A program made the position numbers and the translations under genes. Of a stretch of 64,000 nucleotides of DNA, positions 11,941 to 22,041 are shown piece after piece; the stretch's first letter is position 1; each line of letters starts with the position of its first letter. A model generated the notes under the pieces. That model saw only the letters and a list, made by a program, of their open reading frames with translations, did no database searches and was not told where the DNA came from. The stretch covers positions 846,001 through 910,000 of the forward strand of contig NC_012526.1 in NCBI RefSeq assembly GCF_000020685.1, written 5' to 3'. This DNA comes from Deinococcus deserti VCD115 (GTDB lineage: Bacteria; Deinococcota; Deinococci; Deinococcales; Deinococcaceae).

Positions 11941-12969
11941 TCAGGCGGCGTCGCTGCTGCGGTCCACACGCGCAAAAATCATACGGCCCACGTTGGTCTG
12001 CACGTTGTTGACCACCAGGACCCGAGCGGCCCGTCCACGGTACTTCAGGCCGTCCTCAACCACGACCATGGTGCCGTCCTCCAGGTACCCCACACCCTGT
12101 CCCTGCTGCTGGCCACTTTTGGTAATGGTCACCACCAGCTGGTCTCCAGCCTGCACCTGGGGCTTGAGAGCCACCGCTGCCTCATGGATGCTCATGACTT
12201 CCAGACCGTGCAGCTTGGCGATTTTGCTGAGATTGGTGTCGTTGGTCAACAGCTTGCCGCCTGTTTCGCGCGCCAGCCGGATCAGTTTGTCGTCAACAGT
12301 CGGCACATTGATATCGTCCCAGTCGTCAACCTGCATGGGCCGTATGGTGCGCAGTTCTTCAAGGACGCTCAGGCCGCGCTTGCCACGCGTGCGTTTCTGC
12401 GCGTCGGAATGGTCGGCCAGTGTCTGCAACTCGCGCAGCACAAAGCCTGGGACAACCAGTTCACCCTCCACGAATCCAGCACGCACGAGATCCAGAAGGC
12501 GCCCATCGATAATGACGTTGGAATCCAGGATTTTCATCCCCGACCTGCGGCGCGCCTGAGGCATCGTAAACACCCCGAAGGTGTCGGCATGACGCACAGC
12601 GAAACCCACAAAGAATACCGCCAGCAGCAGCGTCACCGTAATGCTCAGCACCCACGAGTAAAAGGGGAGCCCACGCAGGAGGTTACCCAGCAGCACGCTG
12701 AGCAGCAGCGCCACGATCAGGCCGAGCGTTGCCGCCGCTACCGTACGCGGCGCCAGTCGCTTGTACCAGCGGTTCAGCCTGTCGAGCCGGCTGCTCGCCA
12801 CCCGTTCCAGGCGGGCCATCAACAAAACCGAAGTCAGCAGACCCGCCAGCATCAGGCTCAGCGTGTTGACCACAGCCAATTCAGAAGGGAGAGAGAGAGC
12901 CAGGGCCTGTCCGGCCAGCAGGCCTGCAGTCAGGCCCAGCAGCACAATTAGCAGTCGGATGGCCAGCAC
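11941..12969 (-). CDS. PIN-TRAM domain integral membrane protein (YacL-like)
   Basis: The 342-residue protein has about four membrane helices in residues 1-130, then a PIN nuclease domain starting at ILDSNVIIDGRLLDL with conserved acidic residues including TNDTNL, and ends in a TRAM domain (about 275-335) expected to bind RNA. This YacL-like architecture is common in Gram-positive and Deinococcus-Thermus genomes; the exact role is unsettled and it is a presumed membrane-tethered RNase. The GTG start at 12969 is seven bases after TACACT, consistent with leaderless expression. It lies 35 bases from the coaE stop on the same strand but has its own promoter. Confidence 0.85.
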   Translation of the reverse strand: MLAIRLLIVLLGLTAGLLAGQALALSLPSELAVVNTLSLMLAGLLTSVLLMARLERVASSRLDRLNRWYKRLAPRTVAAATLGLIVALLLSVLLGNLLRGLPFYSWVLSITVTLLLAVFFVGFAVRHADTFGVFTMPQARRRSGMKILDSNVIIDGRLLDLVRAGFVEGELVVPGFVLRELQTLADHSDAQKRTRGKRGLSVLEELRTIRPMQVDDWDDINVPTVDDKLIRLARETGGKLLTNDTNLSKIAKLHGLEVMSIHEAAVALKPQVQAGDQLVVTITKSGQQQGQGVGYLEDGTMVVVEDGLKYRGRAARVLVVNNVQTNVGRMIFARVDRSSDAA

Positions 12970-12976
12970 GCTCCGT

Positions 12977-12982
12977 AGTGTA
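12977..12982 (-). promoter_or_regulatory. -10 box of PIN-TRAM gene, leaderless type
   Basis: TACACT on the minus strand, seven bases before the GTG at 12969. Confidence 0.55.
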
Positions 12983-13004
12983 CCTGCTGGGGGCTAAAGG
13001 CAAT

Positions 13005-13652
13005 TCAGCTTCCGGACACGGAAGGTGAGATGCCCAGCTGCCTGAGGACCTGACTCAGCTGACGGTCCAGATCCTCCAGATCGCCGGTGTTGTCCAGCAC
13101 CGCTGTCGCCCGCGCTCTTTTCTGTGCGGCCGGCAGTTGCCGGGCGTCACGCAGCATGATCTCCTCACGGTTCAGGCCACTGCGGGACATCACGCGCTGT
13201 ATGCGGGTTTCCAGTGGAGCGTCCACCACCAGCACCGCGTCCATTCCTGCGTCCAGGCCACCTTCGAACAGCAGCGGCACATCGTGCACCACCCAGCGCG
13301 CGCCCGACTGCACTGCCTGGGCTTCCAGTACTTGCATCCGTGCCCGGACTCGTGGATGCGTGATGGCTCCCAGTTCAGACAGGCGCGCCGGATCTGCAAA
13401 GGCCAGTGCAGCCAGGGCAGCCCGGTCAAGCCGGCCGCCCTGCACCGTACCAGGAAATGCCTGCTCGAGGCGTGCCAGAGTCTCTGGTTCCTCCGTGACA
13501 AGCCGGGCCTGTTCATCGGCATCCAGGACAAGGAGCCCTCGTGCACGCAGCAGCCTGGCCACGGTGCTCTTGCCTGAGCCGATACTGCCGGTCAGCCCCA
13601 GGCGCCGCACGGAAGCAGTTGAGGCCGGGAGGTCAGCAGAGAGGTTGCTCAC
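13005..13652 (-). CDS. coaE: Dephospho-CoA kinase
   Basis: CoaE phosphorylates the ribose 3'-OH of dephospho-CoA in the last step of coenzyme A synthesis. The 215-residue protein has the P-loop [11 protein letters not shown] at about 20-30, DADEQAR just after it, the family signature ITHPRVR, and [10 protein letters not shown] followed by [18 protein letters not shown]. The length fits the family (about 200). GTG at 13652 lies eight bases after TACCCT, so a leaderless start is likely; the first 15 residues before the P-loop domain are not conserved in general and an internal start is possible. Confidence 0.93.
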   Translation of the reverse strand: MSNLSADLPASTASVRRLGLTGSIGSGKSTVARLLRARGLLVLDADEQARLVTEEPETLARLEQAFPGTVQGGRLDRAALAALAFADPARLSELGAITHPRVRARMQVLEAQAVQSGARWVVHDVPLLFEGGLDAGMDAVLVVDAPLETRIQRVMSRSGLNREEIMLRDARQLPAAQKRARATAVLDNTGDLEDLDRQLSQVLRQLGISPSVSGS

Positions 13653-13660
13653 AGTGAAGT

Positions 13661-13666
13661 AGGGTA
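13661..13666 (-). promoter_or_regulatory. -10 box of coaE, leaderless type
   Basis: TACCCT on the minus strand, eight bases before the GTG at 13652. Confidence 0.5.
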
Positions 13667-13983
13667 GCGCCCTGATGCTGCCGGATGGGTTCCCAGGCCA
13701 TGGAACAACATGTCAGGCGACCTGGTGTACTGAAATAGATCATCCGCAGCAGGCCAAGCTCAGAGGGGGCATCAGCTGGCAATCATCCGGGGCCTGGACA
13801 CTGATGTGGGGCTGCTGTACCTTCACTGCGTCGCCCACAACGCCCGGACTCTCACAGGTACTTCACGTGAGCGTCATTCAATTTCCTCTATCATGAACAT
13901 TGCCCCTCTGCGGGCAGGGCCAGGTTTCGCGGCAGCGCCTGCAATGGACCGTTGCCCCACCCCAGCCTCACGGAGGTTTCCGA
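13667..13983. other. Intergenic region between coaE and TPR gene
   Basis: This 317-base stretch separates divergent genes. Apart from the coaE promoter at its left edge, I see TATCAT at 13889-13894 as a possible -10 for the TPR gene (leader about 85 bases) and GGAGG at 13972-13976 as its ribosome binding site. No convincing gene is visible. Confidence 0.5.
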
Positions 13984-15183
13984 GTGAACTCACGCTTTAG
14001 CACCCTCGGCCTGTTGATGGTGGCCGCTGCCCTTGGTGGCGCCACCGCGCAGACCACTCCCCCCAATCCGACCCAGCCTGCACAGACCCAGCCGGTCCAG
14101 AGCCCTGCAGCCCCAGCTCAGGCGGCTCCTGCGGCCGCTCCAGCGGTCCGGCCAGTGGCCAACTACATTGCCCTGGGCATCTTCTATTACAACAAGGGCA
14201 ATTTCGATCAGGCCTACGTGGCGTTCCGCGCTGCGTCGGAGATGGATCCGGCCAACACCGAGGCTCTGTTGCTGCTGGGCCGCTCGCAGGTACGGGTGCG
14301 TCTGTACGGACCGGCCATTACCACGCTCAAGCGTCTGATTACACTCGATCCCCGCAATGTCCCGGCTTACATTGCGCTGTCGCAGGCATACCAGCAGCAG
14401 TACATCGGCACCAGTGACCGCCAGACCGTGGCGGCCAACCTGACCGAAGCGCTGCGTGTGCTGACGGCGGCAGAAACAGTGGTGCAGGCGCAGGGCACCG
14501 ACCGCAATCTGAACCTCAGCAAGATCTGGAACGAGCGTGGATACGTCTACAAGCTTCAGGGCGATGTGACCCGTTCGATTGAGGCCTTCAAGCAGGCCAG
14601 CAGCCTGAATCCGGACAACAGCATTATCCTGTACAACCTGGGTGATATGTACTACGCCAGCGGCAATCTGCCCATGGCACTGGACTTCCTGCAGCAGGCG
14701 GTCATCGCTGATCCCGGAGATCCCTATAACCGTGCCTACTATGCCAAGCTGCTGGCCCTGAGTGGCAATGTCGCGACGGCCCGCGCTGAAGCGGCCCAGG
14801 CCGCCCGCCTTGCCCCGACCAACGCTTACGCCGTGGGCCAGTACGGAGTGGTCAGCTATCTGGCCAAGGACCCTGCAACAGCGCGCGCTCAGCTGACGCA
14901 GGCCGTGAAACTCGACGCCCTGCGTTACCCGGAGTTCTACTACTATCTCGGCCGGCTGGGCCTGGACAGCGGGGAACTGCGCGCAGCCCGTGACAACCTG
15001 ACGCGCGCTGCTGCGCTCGGCAGCAACACGGCGGAGTATGCCTATTACCTGGGGTTGTCCTACGAGCGCAGCGCCACAGGGCTGGCTCCGGACCGTCTGA
15101 AGGCCCGGGCCAACTACGAGCAGGCCCTGCGTCTGGACCCCGGACACCGGCTGGCCCAGGAGGGCCTCAACCGCCTCCGCTGA
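13984..15183 (+). CDS. Exported TPR-repeat protein
   Basis: The 399-residue product begins with a signal peptide (basic NSRF, then hydrophobic [15 protein letters not shown], cleavage near AQT), followed by a Pro/Gln/Ala-rich spacer and then about eight tetratricopeptide repeats to the C-terminus. Repeat hallmarks include [41 protein letters not shown] and [17 protein letters not shown] solenoids bind proteins; here it is probably periplasmic or envelope-associated, partner unknown. GTG at 13984 is chosen because GGAGG lies seven bases upstream and the signal peptide starts there. An upstream frame to 13900 lacks support. A strong terminator follows. Confidence 0.85.
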   Translation: MNSRFSTLGLLMVAAALGGATAQTTPPNPTQPAQTQPVQSPAAPAQAAPAAAPAVRPVANYIALGIFYYNKGNFDQAYVAFRAASEMDPANTEALLLLGRSQVRVRLYGPAITTLKRLITLDPRNVPAYIALSQAYQQQYIGTSDRQTVAANLTEALRVLTAAETVVQAQGTDRNLNLSKIWNERGYVYKLQGDVTRSIEAFKQASSLNPDNSIILYNLGDMYYASGNLPMALDFLQQAVIADPGDPYNRAYYAKLLALSGNVATARAEAAQAARLAPTNAYAVGQYGVVSYLAKDPATARAQLTQAVKLDALRYPEFYYYLGRLGLDSGELRAARDNLTRAAALGSNTAEYAYYLGLSYERSATGLAPDRLKARANYEQALRLDPGHRLAQEGLNRLR

Positions 15184-15204
15184 TCGTGTTCCTTGTACAC
15201 CTGC

Positions 15205-15237
15205 ACAGCCGGCCTCAAGTTGGGCCGGCTGTTTTTG
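15205..15237 (+). terminator. Intrinsic terminator of TPR gene
   Basis: ACAGCCGGCC and GGGCCGGCTGT form a GC-rich stem around a seven-base loop, followed by TTTTTG. Confidence 0.85.
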
Positions 15238-15437
15238 ATGTATAGCCAGCTGTCCTGGTGAAGGTCATGCCGGACAGGTCTGTGTCAGAGAAAATCACTT
15301 AATGTGGAGGGACTTCAGGCAGTGGCTTCCTGGCGCTTCTGAAGTCGCCTTGAGCGGCTTCGCCCGCAGAAGGCGGGGGGACCGGACCACAGGTTCCCGG
15401 AGGTCGGGCAGGGCGCGACCATCAGCGCAGGGAAATG
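15238..15437. other. Gap between TPR terminator and liv operon end
   Basis: I see no gene, RNA or repeat in these 200 bases. A 60-codon minus-strand frame here is Arg/Pro-rich and lacks any domain signal. Confidence 0.5.
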
Positions 15438-15476
15438 TGGACCGGGCGGCTCTGTGAGGGGAGTCCGCCCGGTCCA
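15438..15476 (-). terminator. Perfect 12-bp hairpin downstream of livF
   Basis: TGGACCGGGCGG and CCGCCCGGTCCA are perfect inverted repeats around a 15-base loop, 25 bases past the livF stop. The T-tract on the minus strand is weak (CACATTTCC), so it may stabilise the mRNA end as much as terminate. Confidence 0.6.
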
Positions 15477-15501
15477 TCTGAAGTGATATGAGAGCGGTTG
15501 T

Positions 15502-16212
15502 TTACCCGCCCAGGTAGGCGTGCAGGACGCGTTCGTCGTTGACCAGCTGCGCGCTCTGACCCGTGAAGGTCATCTGCCCGGCTTCCAGCACGTAGGTGCG
15601 GTTGGAACTGTTCATGGCCAGCTTGGCGTTCTGCTCGACCAGCAGAATGGTAGTGCCCTGCTCGTTGAGCTCGCGGATAATCGAGAAGATTTCCCGCACG
15701 ATGATGGGCGCCAGACCCAGACTGGGCTCGTCGAGCAGCAGCAGACGAGGGCGGCTCATCATGGCGCGCGCGATGGCCAGCATCTGCTGTTCCCCACCCG
15801 AGAGCGTACCGGCCAGCTGATGGCGGCGCTCGCCCAGACGTGGGAAGCGTTCGTACATCCGGGAAATGTCACCCTTGACCTCGGCCGCGTCCCGGCGGGT
15901 ATACGCGCCCAGCTCCAGATTGTCCTGCACGCTCTGGCGCGCGAGCACCTGCCGGCCCTCAGGACTCTGGGCAATCCCGATCCTGACCGCCTCATCGGCT
16001 GGAATACGGGTAATGTCGCGCCCGGCGAACATGATGCGGCCGCTCACAGGCCGCATCATGCGCGAGACGGCCCGCAGGGTGGTGGTCTTTCCGGCGCCGT
16101 TGGCCCCGATCAGGGTGACCACCTCGCCTTCCTCCACACTCAGGCTGATGTCCCGAATTGCCTGGATGGCGCCGTAATTCACGCTGAGCCGTTCAATTTC
16201 CAGCAGGGCCAT
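15502..16212 (-). CDS. livF: Branched-chain amino-acid ABC transporter ATPase LivF
   Basis: LivF is one of two ATPases energising import through LivH/LivM at the inner membrane. The 236-residue protein has Walker A GANGAGKTT, signature LSGGEQQMLAIARAMM, Walker B LLLLDEPSLGLAP and the switch histidine replaced by Glu-flanked LLVEQNA, as is usual in LivF. It is the last gene of the operon, one base after livG. Length matches the family (about 235). Confidence 0.95.
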   Translation of the reverse strand: MALLEIERLSVNYGAIQAIRDISLSVEEGEVVTLIGANGAGKTTTLRAVSRMMRPVSGRIMFAGRDITRIPADEAVRIGIAQSPEGRQVLARQSVQDNLELGAYTRRDAAEVKGDISRMYERFPRLGERRHQLAGTLSGGEQQMLAIARAMMSRPRLLLLDEPSLGLAPIIVREIFSIIRELNEQGTTILLVEQNAKLAMNSSNRTYVLEAGQMTFTGQSAQLVNDERVLHAYLGG

Positions 16213-16213
16213 A

Positions 16214-16977
<764 letters not shown>

Positions 16978-16981
<4 letters not shown>

Positions 16982-17907
16982 GGGCGTACCTCGGCGGGGG
17001 GCAGGGCGGCAGGGCGCTCGGGAGGTCGGGGCCGGCGCAGGCGCTCCAGCGCGCCCACGATGCCCTGAGGCAGGTACAGGCTGGCCACCACCAGCACCAG
17101 CCCGTTGATGATCAGGCGCCAGTCACTGAGAAAGCGCAGTACCTCCGGCACAGCCGTCAGCAGGGCTCCGCCCACCACCGGGCCCCAGATATTGCGTGAG
17201 CCCCCGATCAGCACAAAAGCCAGAATGGCAATCGAGGCGTCGAAGGTCCCCTGCTTGGCATTCCACGTGTTCAGGAACGGCGCACTCATGGAGCCGACGA
17301 TGCCGGCCAGCACAGCTCCGATAACGAAAGCCAGCACCTTGTAGCGGGTCGGCGGAACGCCCATGGCGTCGGCGGCCAGTTCATCTTCCCGGATGGCGCG
17401 CAGGGCGCGGCCGACACGGGAGCGCTCCAGCTGGTAGGCGAACAGCAGGGTCAGCACCAGCAGCGGCCCGAACAGAAATACGTATTGCCAGCGGTCCTGA
17501 AAACCGAACGCCTGGGGAATACCGAAAATACCGATGGCGCCGCCAGTGATCTGAAGGTTCAGCGACAGCACGCGCAGAATTTCCACGAAGGCGATGGTGG
17601 CCAGCGCCAGATAGATGCCGCGGAGCCGCAGCGCCGGTATGCCGACCACCAGGCCCAGGACACCAGACAGTAATGCGGCAACCAGCCAGGTCAATGGGAA
17701 GACGCCGTGGCCCAGAGCGTCGCGTATCCCCGCAAAGGTGGGATGGGTCAGCATGATCGCCGCCACATAGCCGCCCAGGGCGTAGAAGCCAGGGCTGGCC
17801 AGACTGAGCTGGCCGGCCTGGAGTGGAAAATACAGGCTCAGGCCCAGCAGGCCAGCCTGCAGCAGCGTGACGATCAGAAATCCGTACGTGGAGACAAAGT
17901 CGTTCAT
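16978..17907 (-). CDS. livM: Branched-chain amino-acid ABC transporter permease LivM
   Basis: This 309-residue permease has about eight to ten hydrophobic helices and the inner-membrane component motif AIREDELAADAMGVPPTRYKVLAF near residue 190, which docks the ATPases. With LivH it forms the substrate channel. The start at 17907 is preceded by AGAGGTGAA as ribosome binding site. It follows livH after 48 bases and overlaps livG. Confidence 0.94.
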
Positions 17908-17955
17908 TTCACCTCTGGAAACTGGGCCGGGTCAAAGGGGGGAAGGCCGCGGCGG

Positions 17956-18930
17956 TCAGACTTTCTGAATGACGGCCTTGCCCAGCAGACCCTGGGGGCG
18001 TACCAGCAGAATCACAAACAGCAGCGCGAAGGCCACAGCGTCCTTGTACGCGCTGTAGTCGGCCGGAACGAACGCTTCAGCCAGACCGATGACCAGCCCA
18101 CCAAGCACTGCGCCTGGAATACTGCCCAGACCGCCCAGGACGATGACTGCCAGCCCTTTAAGCCCGTAGGTCACGCCGAAGTAGGGGCCTGCCACACCAA
18201 AGGCTGTACCTACCAATGTTCCCGCGAGTCCGCCGAGAAATCCCGAGAGGAAAAAGGTGATCAGGATGAAGCGGTCTACGCTGATGCCCAGCAGGCTGGC
18301 TGTTCCTGGGTTTTCGGCCACGGCCCGCAGCGCTTTGCCGATCTTGGTGCGCCCGATAACGTACCCCAGGATGGCCAGCATGACCAGACTTACCAGGAAG
18401 ATGATGATCTGCACTGTGCGGATCACGACCGTCTTGTCCCCGATCTGGAAGGCCAGGGCAGGTTTGACTTCCCCATAAGCGTTGGAGGGGAAGTTGTAAA
18501 TTTCTGCGCCCACCAGCAGCTGGATCAGGTTGACGAGCACCAGCGCTACCCCCAGGCTGCTGACCAGGGCCAGCAGCGGATCGGCGCCGCGGGCCCGCAT
18601 GGGCCGGAAGGCCAGCCGTTCGATCAGCACCGCCACCAGACCGGCCAGCACTGCGCCGATCAGGGTGGCCAGGCCAAAGCTGAGCGCGCTTCCGGAAAAA
18701 GGAGAGCCGTCTGGAAACAGGTTGATGCCCTTGAGCAGGCCGTTGTTCTCGAACTGGCCCACCACCAGGGTGTAGGTGAAATAGGCACCCAGCGTGAAGA
18801 CAGCGCCATGAGCAAAATTGATGATGCCCAGAATCGAAAATACCAGCGTGTATCCCAGCGCGAAAATCGCGTACACGCTTCCTATGGCCAGGCCGTTCAT
18901 GGTGTTCTGAACGAGTTGACTGAATTCCAT
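17956..18930 (-). CDS. livH: Branched-chain amino-acid ABC transporter permease LivH
   Basis: The 324-residue integral membrane protein starts LVQNTMNGLAIGSVYAIFALGYTLVF, typical of LivH, and contains the coupling segment RAVAENPGTASLLGISVDR. Hydrophobic helices cover most of the length. GGAGG lies five bases before the ATG. It pairs with LivM. The 95-base gap to the binding-protein gene contains a strong hairpin. Confidence 0.94.
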   Translation of the reverse strand: MEFSQLVQNTMNGLAIGSVYAIFALGYTLVFSILGIINFAHGAVFTLGAYFTYTLVVGQFENNGLLKGINLFPDGSPFSGSALSFGLATLIGAVLAGLVAVLIERLAFRPMRARGADPLLALVSSLGVALVLVNLIQLLVGAEIYNFPSNAYGEVKPALAFQIGDKTVVIRTVQIIIFLVSLVMLAILGYVIGRTKIGKALRAVAENPGTASLLGISVDRFILITFFLSGFLGGLAGTLVGTAFGVAGPYFGVTYGLKGLAVIVLGGLGSIPGAVLGGLVIGLAEAFVPADYSAYKDAVAFALLFVILLVRPQGLLGKAVIQKV

Positions 18931-18976
18931 GCAACCTCCGGCAGGATGCCCAAAACGCCGTTTGTATTCAAAGCGA

Positions 18977-19009
18977 GGCCGCCAGCTTCATGCGCGAAGG
19001 CTGGCGGCC
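18977..19009 (-). promoter_or_regulatory. Intra-operon hairpin between binding protein and livH
   Basis: GGCCGCCAGC and GCTGGCGGCC pair perfectly over ten bases with a 13-base loop and no T-tract. Such structures often protect the upstream binding-protein mRNA and lower expression of the permease genes; that role is inferred. Confidence 0.6.
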
Positions 19010-19025
19010 CGCCCTGGATACCGCT

Positions 19026-20192
19026 TTACTTCAGGTACACGAACGAGCCAGTTTTGGCGTCTTTCATGCGAATCTGCGCAACGTAAAAATCGCGCTGGTT
19101 AACCTCGCCTTCCTTGTCAAAGCTGATGGGCCCCAGTGGCGTGTTGTACTTGCCGACCAGAATCTGCTTGTTCAGGGCAACCCGCAGGTCATCGAGATCC
19201 CAGGTGCTGAGCTTCTTCTTGCGGTCAATCGCCTTGAGTGCCTCGACCATGACCTGCACCCCGGCGTAGGCCTGGGCAGCAAACTGGGGCGGGTCTTTCT
19301 TGTACTGGGCGCGGTAGTCCTTGACGAACACCTGGTTGGCCGCGCTGGGCTGGGCGGGGCTGTAGGCCTGAGCGATGATCACACCGTCACAGAATTTCTG
19401 GCAGACCGGAAACACGTTGCTGGTGTTCAGGCCGTTGCCCCCGATAATCAGCCCCTTGTAGCCCAACTGGCGCAGCTGTTTGACCAGGTTGCCCCCGTCG
19501 GCTGCCAGGCCCGAGATGATTACCAGGTCCACGTCAGAATTCAGGACAGCGGTCACCTGGGTGGTGAAATCAGTGTCTGTGGTCTGAAATTTCTGCACGG
19601 TGGCCAGGGTCAGCCCCTGGGCCTTGGCTGTTTCCTGGAAAGTGCCAGTTTCCGATACCGAGAAGGCGTCGTTCTGGGCGTACAGCACCGCTGCCTTTTT
19701 GATCTTGGGGTCAAGCTTGAGCGCCTGCCTGATGGCATTGGGGGCCACCACGGCCACGGGTGCGGAGACGCGCGCAATGTAGTCTCCGATCTGCGGAATG
19801 CCCTTGGCGGTGTTACTCGGCCCCAGGACGGGCACCCGGGCACGCTCGGCAATGGGGTCAGCAGCAAAGGCCTGCTGTGAGAGCGTCGGACCCACGATGC
19901 CCACGACCTTTTCCTTGTTGATCAGGTTCTGGAAGGCGTTGATGGCGCTGTTCTCGTCGCCTGCTGCGTCCTGGAACACCAGCTTGAAAGGCGTACCGTT
20001 GATGCCGCCCCGGGCATTCAGGTATTTCTCGGCAAAGCGTGCGCCGATCACCTGCTCCTGCCCCAGCAGGGCGGTGTTGCTGGTCTGCGCCAGGGCCACG
20101 CCGATCTTGATGGGAAGTTCGACCTTTTGTGCACTGGCCGACGCGACAAGCGCCGCTGTAATAAGTGCTCCGACATAACCTACTGGTTTCAT
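19026..20192 (-). CDS. livJ: Branched-chain amino-acid ABC transporter substrate-binding protein
   Basis: This 388-residue periplasmic binding protein carries a signal peptide (MKPVGYVGALITAALVASASA) and then the type I fold: IKIGVALAQTSNTALLGQEQ, LNARGGINGTPFKLVFQDAAGD, VVGIVGPTLSQQAFAADP. It captures the substrate for LivH/M/G/F. Branched-chain amino acids are the default reading, but related proteins bind amides or urea, so specificity is uncertain. ATG at 20192 follows GGAGG by five bases; an ATG 12 bases earlier lacks this. It is the first gene of the operon, behind a TTGACT promoter. Confidence 0.92.
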   Translation of the reverse strand: MKPVGYVGALITAALVASASAQKVELPIKIGVALAQTSNTALLGQEQVIGARFAEKYLNARGGINGTPFKLVFQDAAGDENSAINAFQNLINKEKVVGIVGPTLSQQAFAADPIAERARVPVLGPSNTAKGIPQIGDYIARVSAPVAVVAPNAIRQALKLDPKIKKAAVLYAQNDAFSVSETGTFQETAKAQGLTLATVQKFQTTDTDFTTQVTAVLNSDVDLVIISGLAADGGNLVKQLRQLGYKGLIIGGNGLNTSNVFPVCQKFCDGVIIAQAYSPAQPSAANQVFVKDYRAQYKKDPPQFAAQAYAGVQVMVEALKAIDRKKKLSTWDLDDLRVALNKQILVGKYNTPLGPISFDKEGEVNQRDFYVAQIRMKDAKTGSFVYLK

Positions 20193-20249
20193 GCATGCCT
20201 CCACACGGCACCGCGAACGGACGCCCTTTTGAACTGTCTGGTGTCGTTC

Positions 20250-20278
20250 ACTATGGGGGCGGTCTGCGGGGAAGTCAA
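20250..20278 (-). promoter_or_regulatory. Promoter of liv operon
   Basis: TTGACT (20273-20278) and CATAGT (20250-20255) on the minus strand are 17 bases apart, giving a leader of about 50 bases. Confidence 0.7.
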
Positions 20279-20334
20279 CAGAAACGCTCAGGGCTGTCTG
20301 GAACGCGTTTACTCGCTACCGGGCAATACGTGGC

Positions 20335-22041
20335 CTAAGCGGTAGTCCGGCCCGCCCGTTGCCGCTGCACAAACGTCAGGAACTCTGTCCTGCTCAGCGT
20401 ATTGACCACCTGCGCAGGGGTCAGGCCAGCCTTGCGGGCCACCGCTACCCCATATCGGGTGTCTGCCAGACCAGCAGGCACGTGGGCGTCCGTATTGACG
20501 GCAAAGGTCAGGCGCCCGCGCCAGCGCAGGACGTCGCGCCAGTCCAGGTCCAGGCGGTAGGCGTTGGCGTTGATTTCGACCACCGTGCCAGCCACTTCGC
20601 AGGCTTCCAGAACGGCGTCCAGGTCCATCGCGTAGCCTGGGCGGCGCAGCAGCAGCCGGCCCGTGGGATGCCCAAGAATGGTGATCAGCGGATGTGAGGC
20701 GGCGCGGACCAGCCGGTCGGTCTGACGGGCAGCGTCCAGCGTGAAGTGGCTGTGCACGCTGGCCACCACGTAGTCCAGCTCAGCCAGTATGTCGTCCGGG
20801 TAGTCCAGCGAGCCGTCTTCCAGGATATCCACCTCGGCACCGGCCACCACGGGCAGACCCGCAGCCTGCAGCTCACGGACCTCGCGCAGTTGCGCGCGCA
20901 GACGTTCGATACTGAGTCCGTTGGCGTAATGCGCGGCACGTGAATGATCTCCGGTCCCCAGAAACTCGTGGCCCAGCCGCAGCGCTTCTTCGGCCATGTG
21001 AGCAATCGTTGCTGCGCCGTCGGACCAGACCGAGTGGGTATGCAGCATGCCCCGCAGATCGGCCACCGTGACCAGCTTCTCAGGTGTGGGCAGGCTTTCC
21101 CAGATACTGTCGTGCTCCGGCTCCCGGTATTCTGCCGGACGGTACGGCAGTTCGAGTGCTCGCAAAACGTCGGCCTCCGTCGGGGTAGGCAACAATGTGG
21201 CTCCGCGGTGCAGGCCCTCCCTGCTCAGCGTCAGTTTTTGCGCCTGGGCGCGGCCCTCGACTTCATCGCGGTAAGTTGCGGCGCCGCCCATCAGCAGGTC
21301 CAGGGCGCCGCGCGCCTCAGCAGGCGCGTAGGCCACCTCCACCGGCACCCCGTCAATGTGCCCTGAAAGCAAGGGCTGGTCCGCTTCTGTTTGCAGGTCC
21401 TCAACCAGACCAGCCAGCCTGCCCTGCAGCTCGGCGGCTGTCGCCGTGACGGTGACCAGGGCAGCCCGGGCGGTCTCCAGCCCCCGACCGACCTCACCCG
21501 AAATGCGGGGGTCCAGGCCTTCCAGCTGCGCAGTCAGCATCTCGCTGACGTCCAGCGCGGTGCTGAGGTGCTGACGCTCCTGTGCGGCCAGCGCGAATTC
21601 CACCGCATCCAGAATCCCCGCGGCACTTCTGGCCCCGAATCCCTTGATGGCCGCCACCCGGCCGTCGCGGCAAGCTTCGCGCAGTGTCTCCAGTGAATCG
21701 ATGCCGGTGTCCCACAGTGTGCGGATCTTCTTTGGGCCCAGCCCACGCACCCGGAACAGCCCCAGCACGCCCGGCGGCACCTGGCTGGCCGCGTCTTCCA
21801 GCGGCCCGAACGCTCCGGACGCCGCATACGCCTGCAGTTCTGACGCGATGCCCCGGCCTACCTTCGGGACTCCAGCAAAGCCCGAATCCAGCAGCGCGTC
21901 CACGTCCGTCTCGGTGGCTTCCAGGCTCCGGGCAGCGCTGCGGTAGGCCTGCGCCCGGAAAGCCTCCAGATGCAGCAGGTCCAGCAGGTCGGCGGTGGTT
22001 TTCAGGACGCCCACCAGTGCCTTGCGGGTCACCTCAGCCAT
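20335..22041 (-). CDS. polX: PHP-type family X DNA polymerase/exonuclease PolX
   Basis: PolX proteins act in gap filling and 3'-5' trimming during repair. This 568-residue protein has an N-terminal 8-kDa and HhH region (VPKVGRGIASEL; FRVRGLGPKKIRTLW), a palm-like region (about 170-290) and a C-terminal PHP phosphoesterase domain with all expected metal motifs: HTHSVWSDG, GTGDHS, EVDIL, VHSHF, GHPTGR, NTDAH. The palm lacks the usual GS..RR..DxD pair: the aligned stretch reads ISGEVGRGLETARAALVTVTA, and the third carboxylate region reads VPVEVAY. Non-standard palm residues are known for D. radiodurans PolX. ATG at 22041 overlaps the preceding gene by eight bases, implying coupling. Confidence 0.92.
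   Translation of the reverse strand: MAEVTRKALVGVLKTTADLLDLLHLEAFRAQAYRSAARSLEATETDVDALLDSGFAGVPKVGRGIASELQAYAASGAFGPLEDAASQVPPGVLGLFRVRGLGPKKIRTLWDTGIDSLETLREACRDGRVAAIKGFGARSAAGILDAVEFALAAQERQHLSTALDVSEMLTAQLEGLDPRISGEVGRGLETARAALVTVTATAAELQGRLAGLVEDLQTEADQPLLSGHIDGVPVEVAYAPAEARGALDLLMGGAATYRDEVEGRAQAQKLTLSREGLHRGATLLPTPTEADVLRALELPYRPAEYREPEHDSIWESLPTPEKLVTVADLRGMLHTHSVWSDGAATIAHMAEEALRLGHEFLGTGDHSRAAHYANGLSIERLRAQLREVRELQAAGLPVVAGAEVDILEDGSLDYPDDILAELDYVVASVHSHFTLDAARQTDRLVRAASHPLITILGHPTGRLLLRRPGYAMDLDAVLEACEVAGTVVEINANAYRLDLDWRDVLRWRGRLTFAVNTDAHVPAGLADTRYGVAVARKAGLTPAQVVNTLSRTEFLTFVQRQRAGRTTA

Noticed and set aside
15295..15477. 60-codon minus-strand frame after the TPR gene
   Set aside because: Arg/Pro-rich, includes the livF hairpin and has no family signal.
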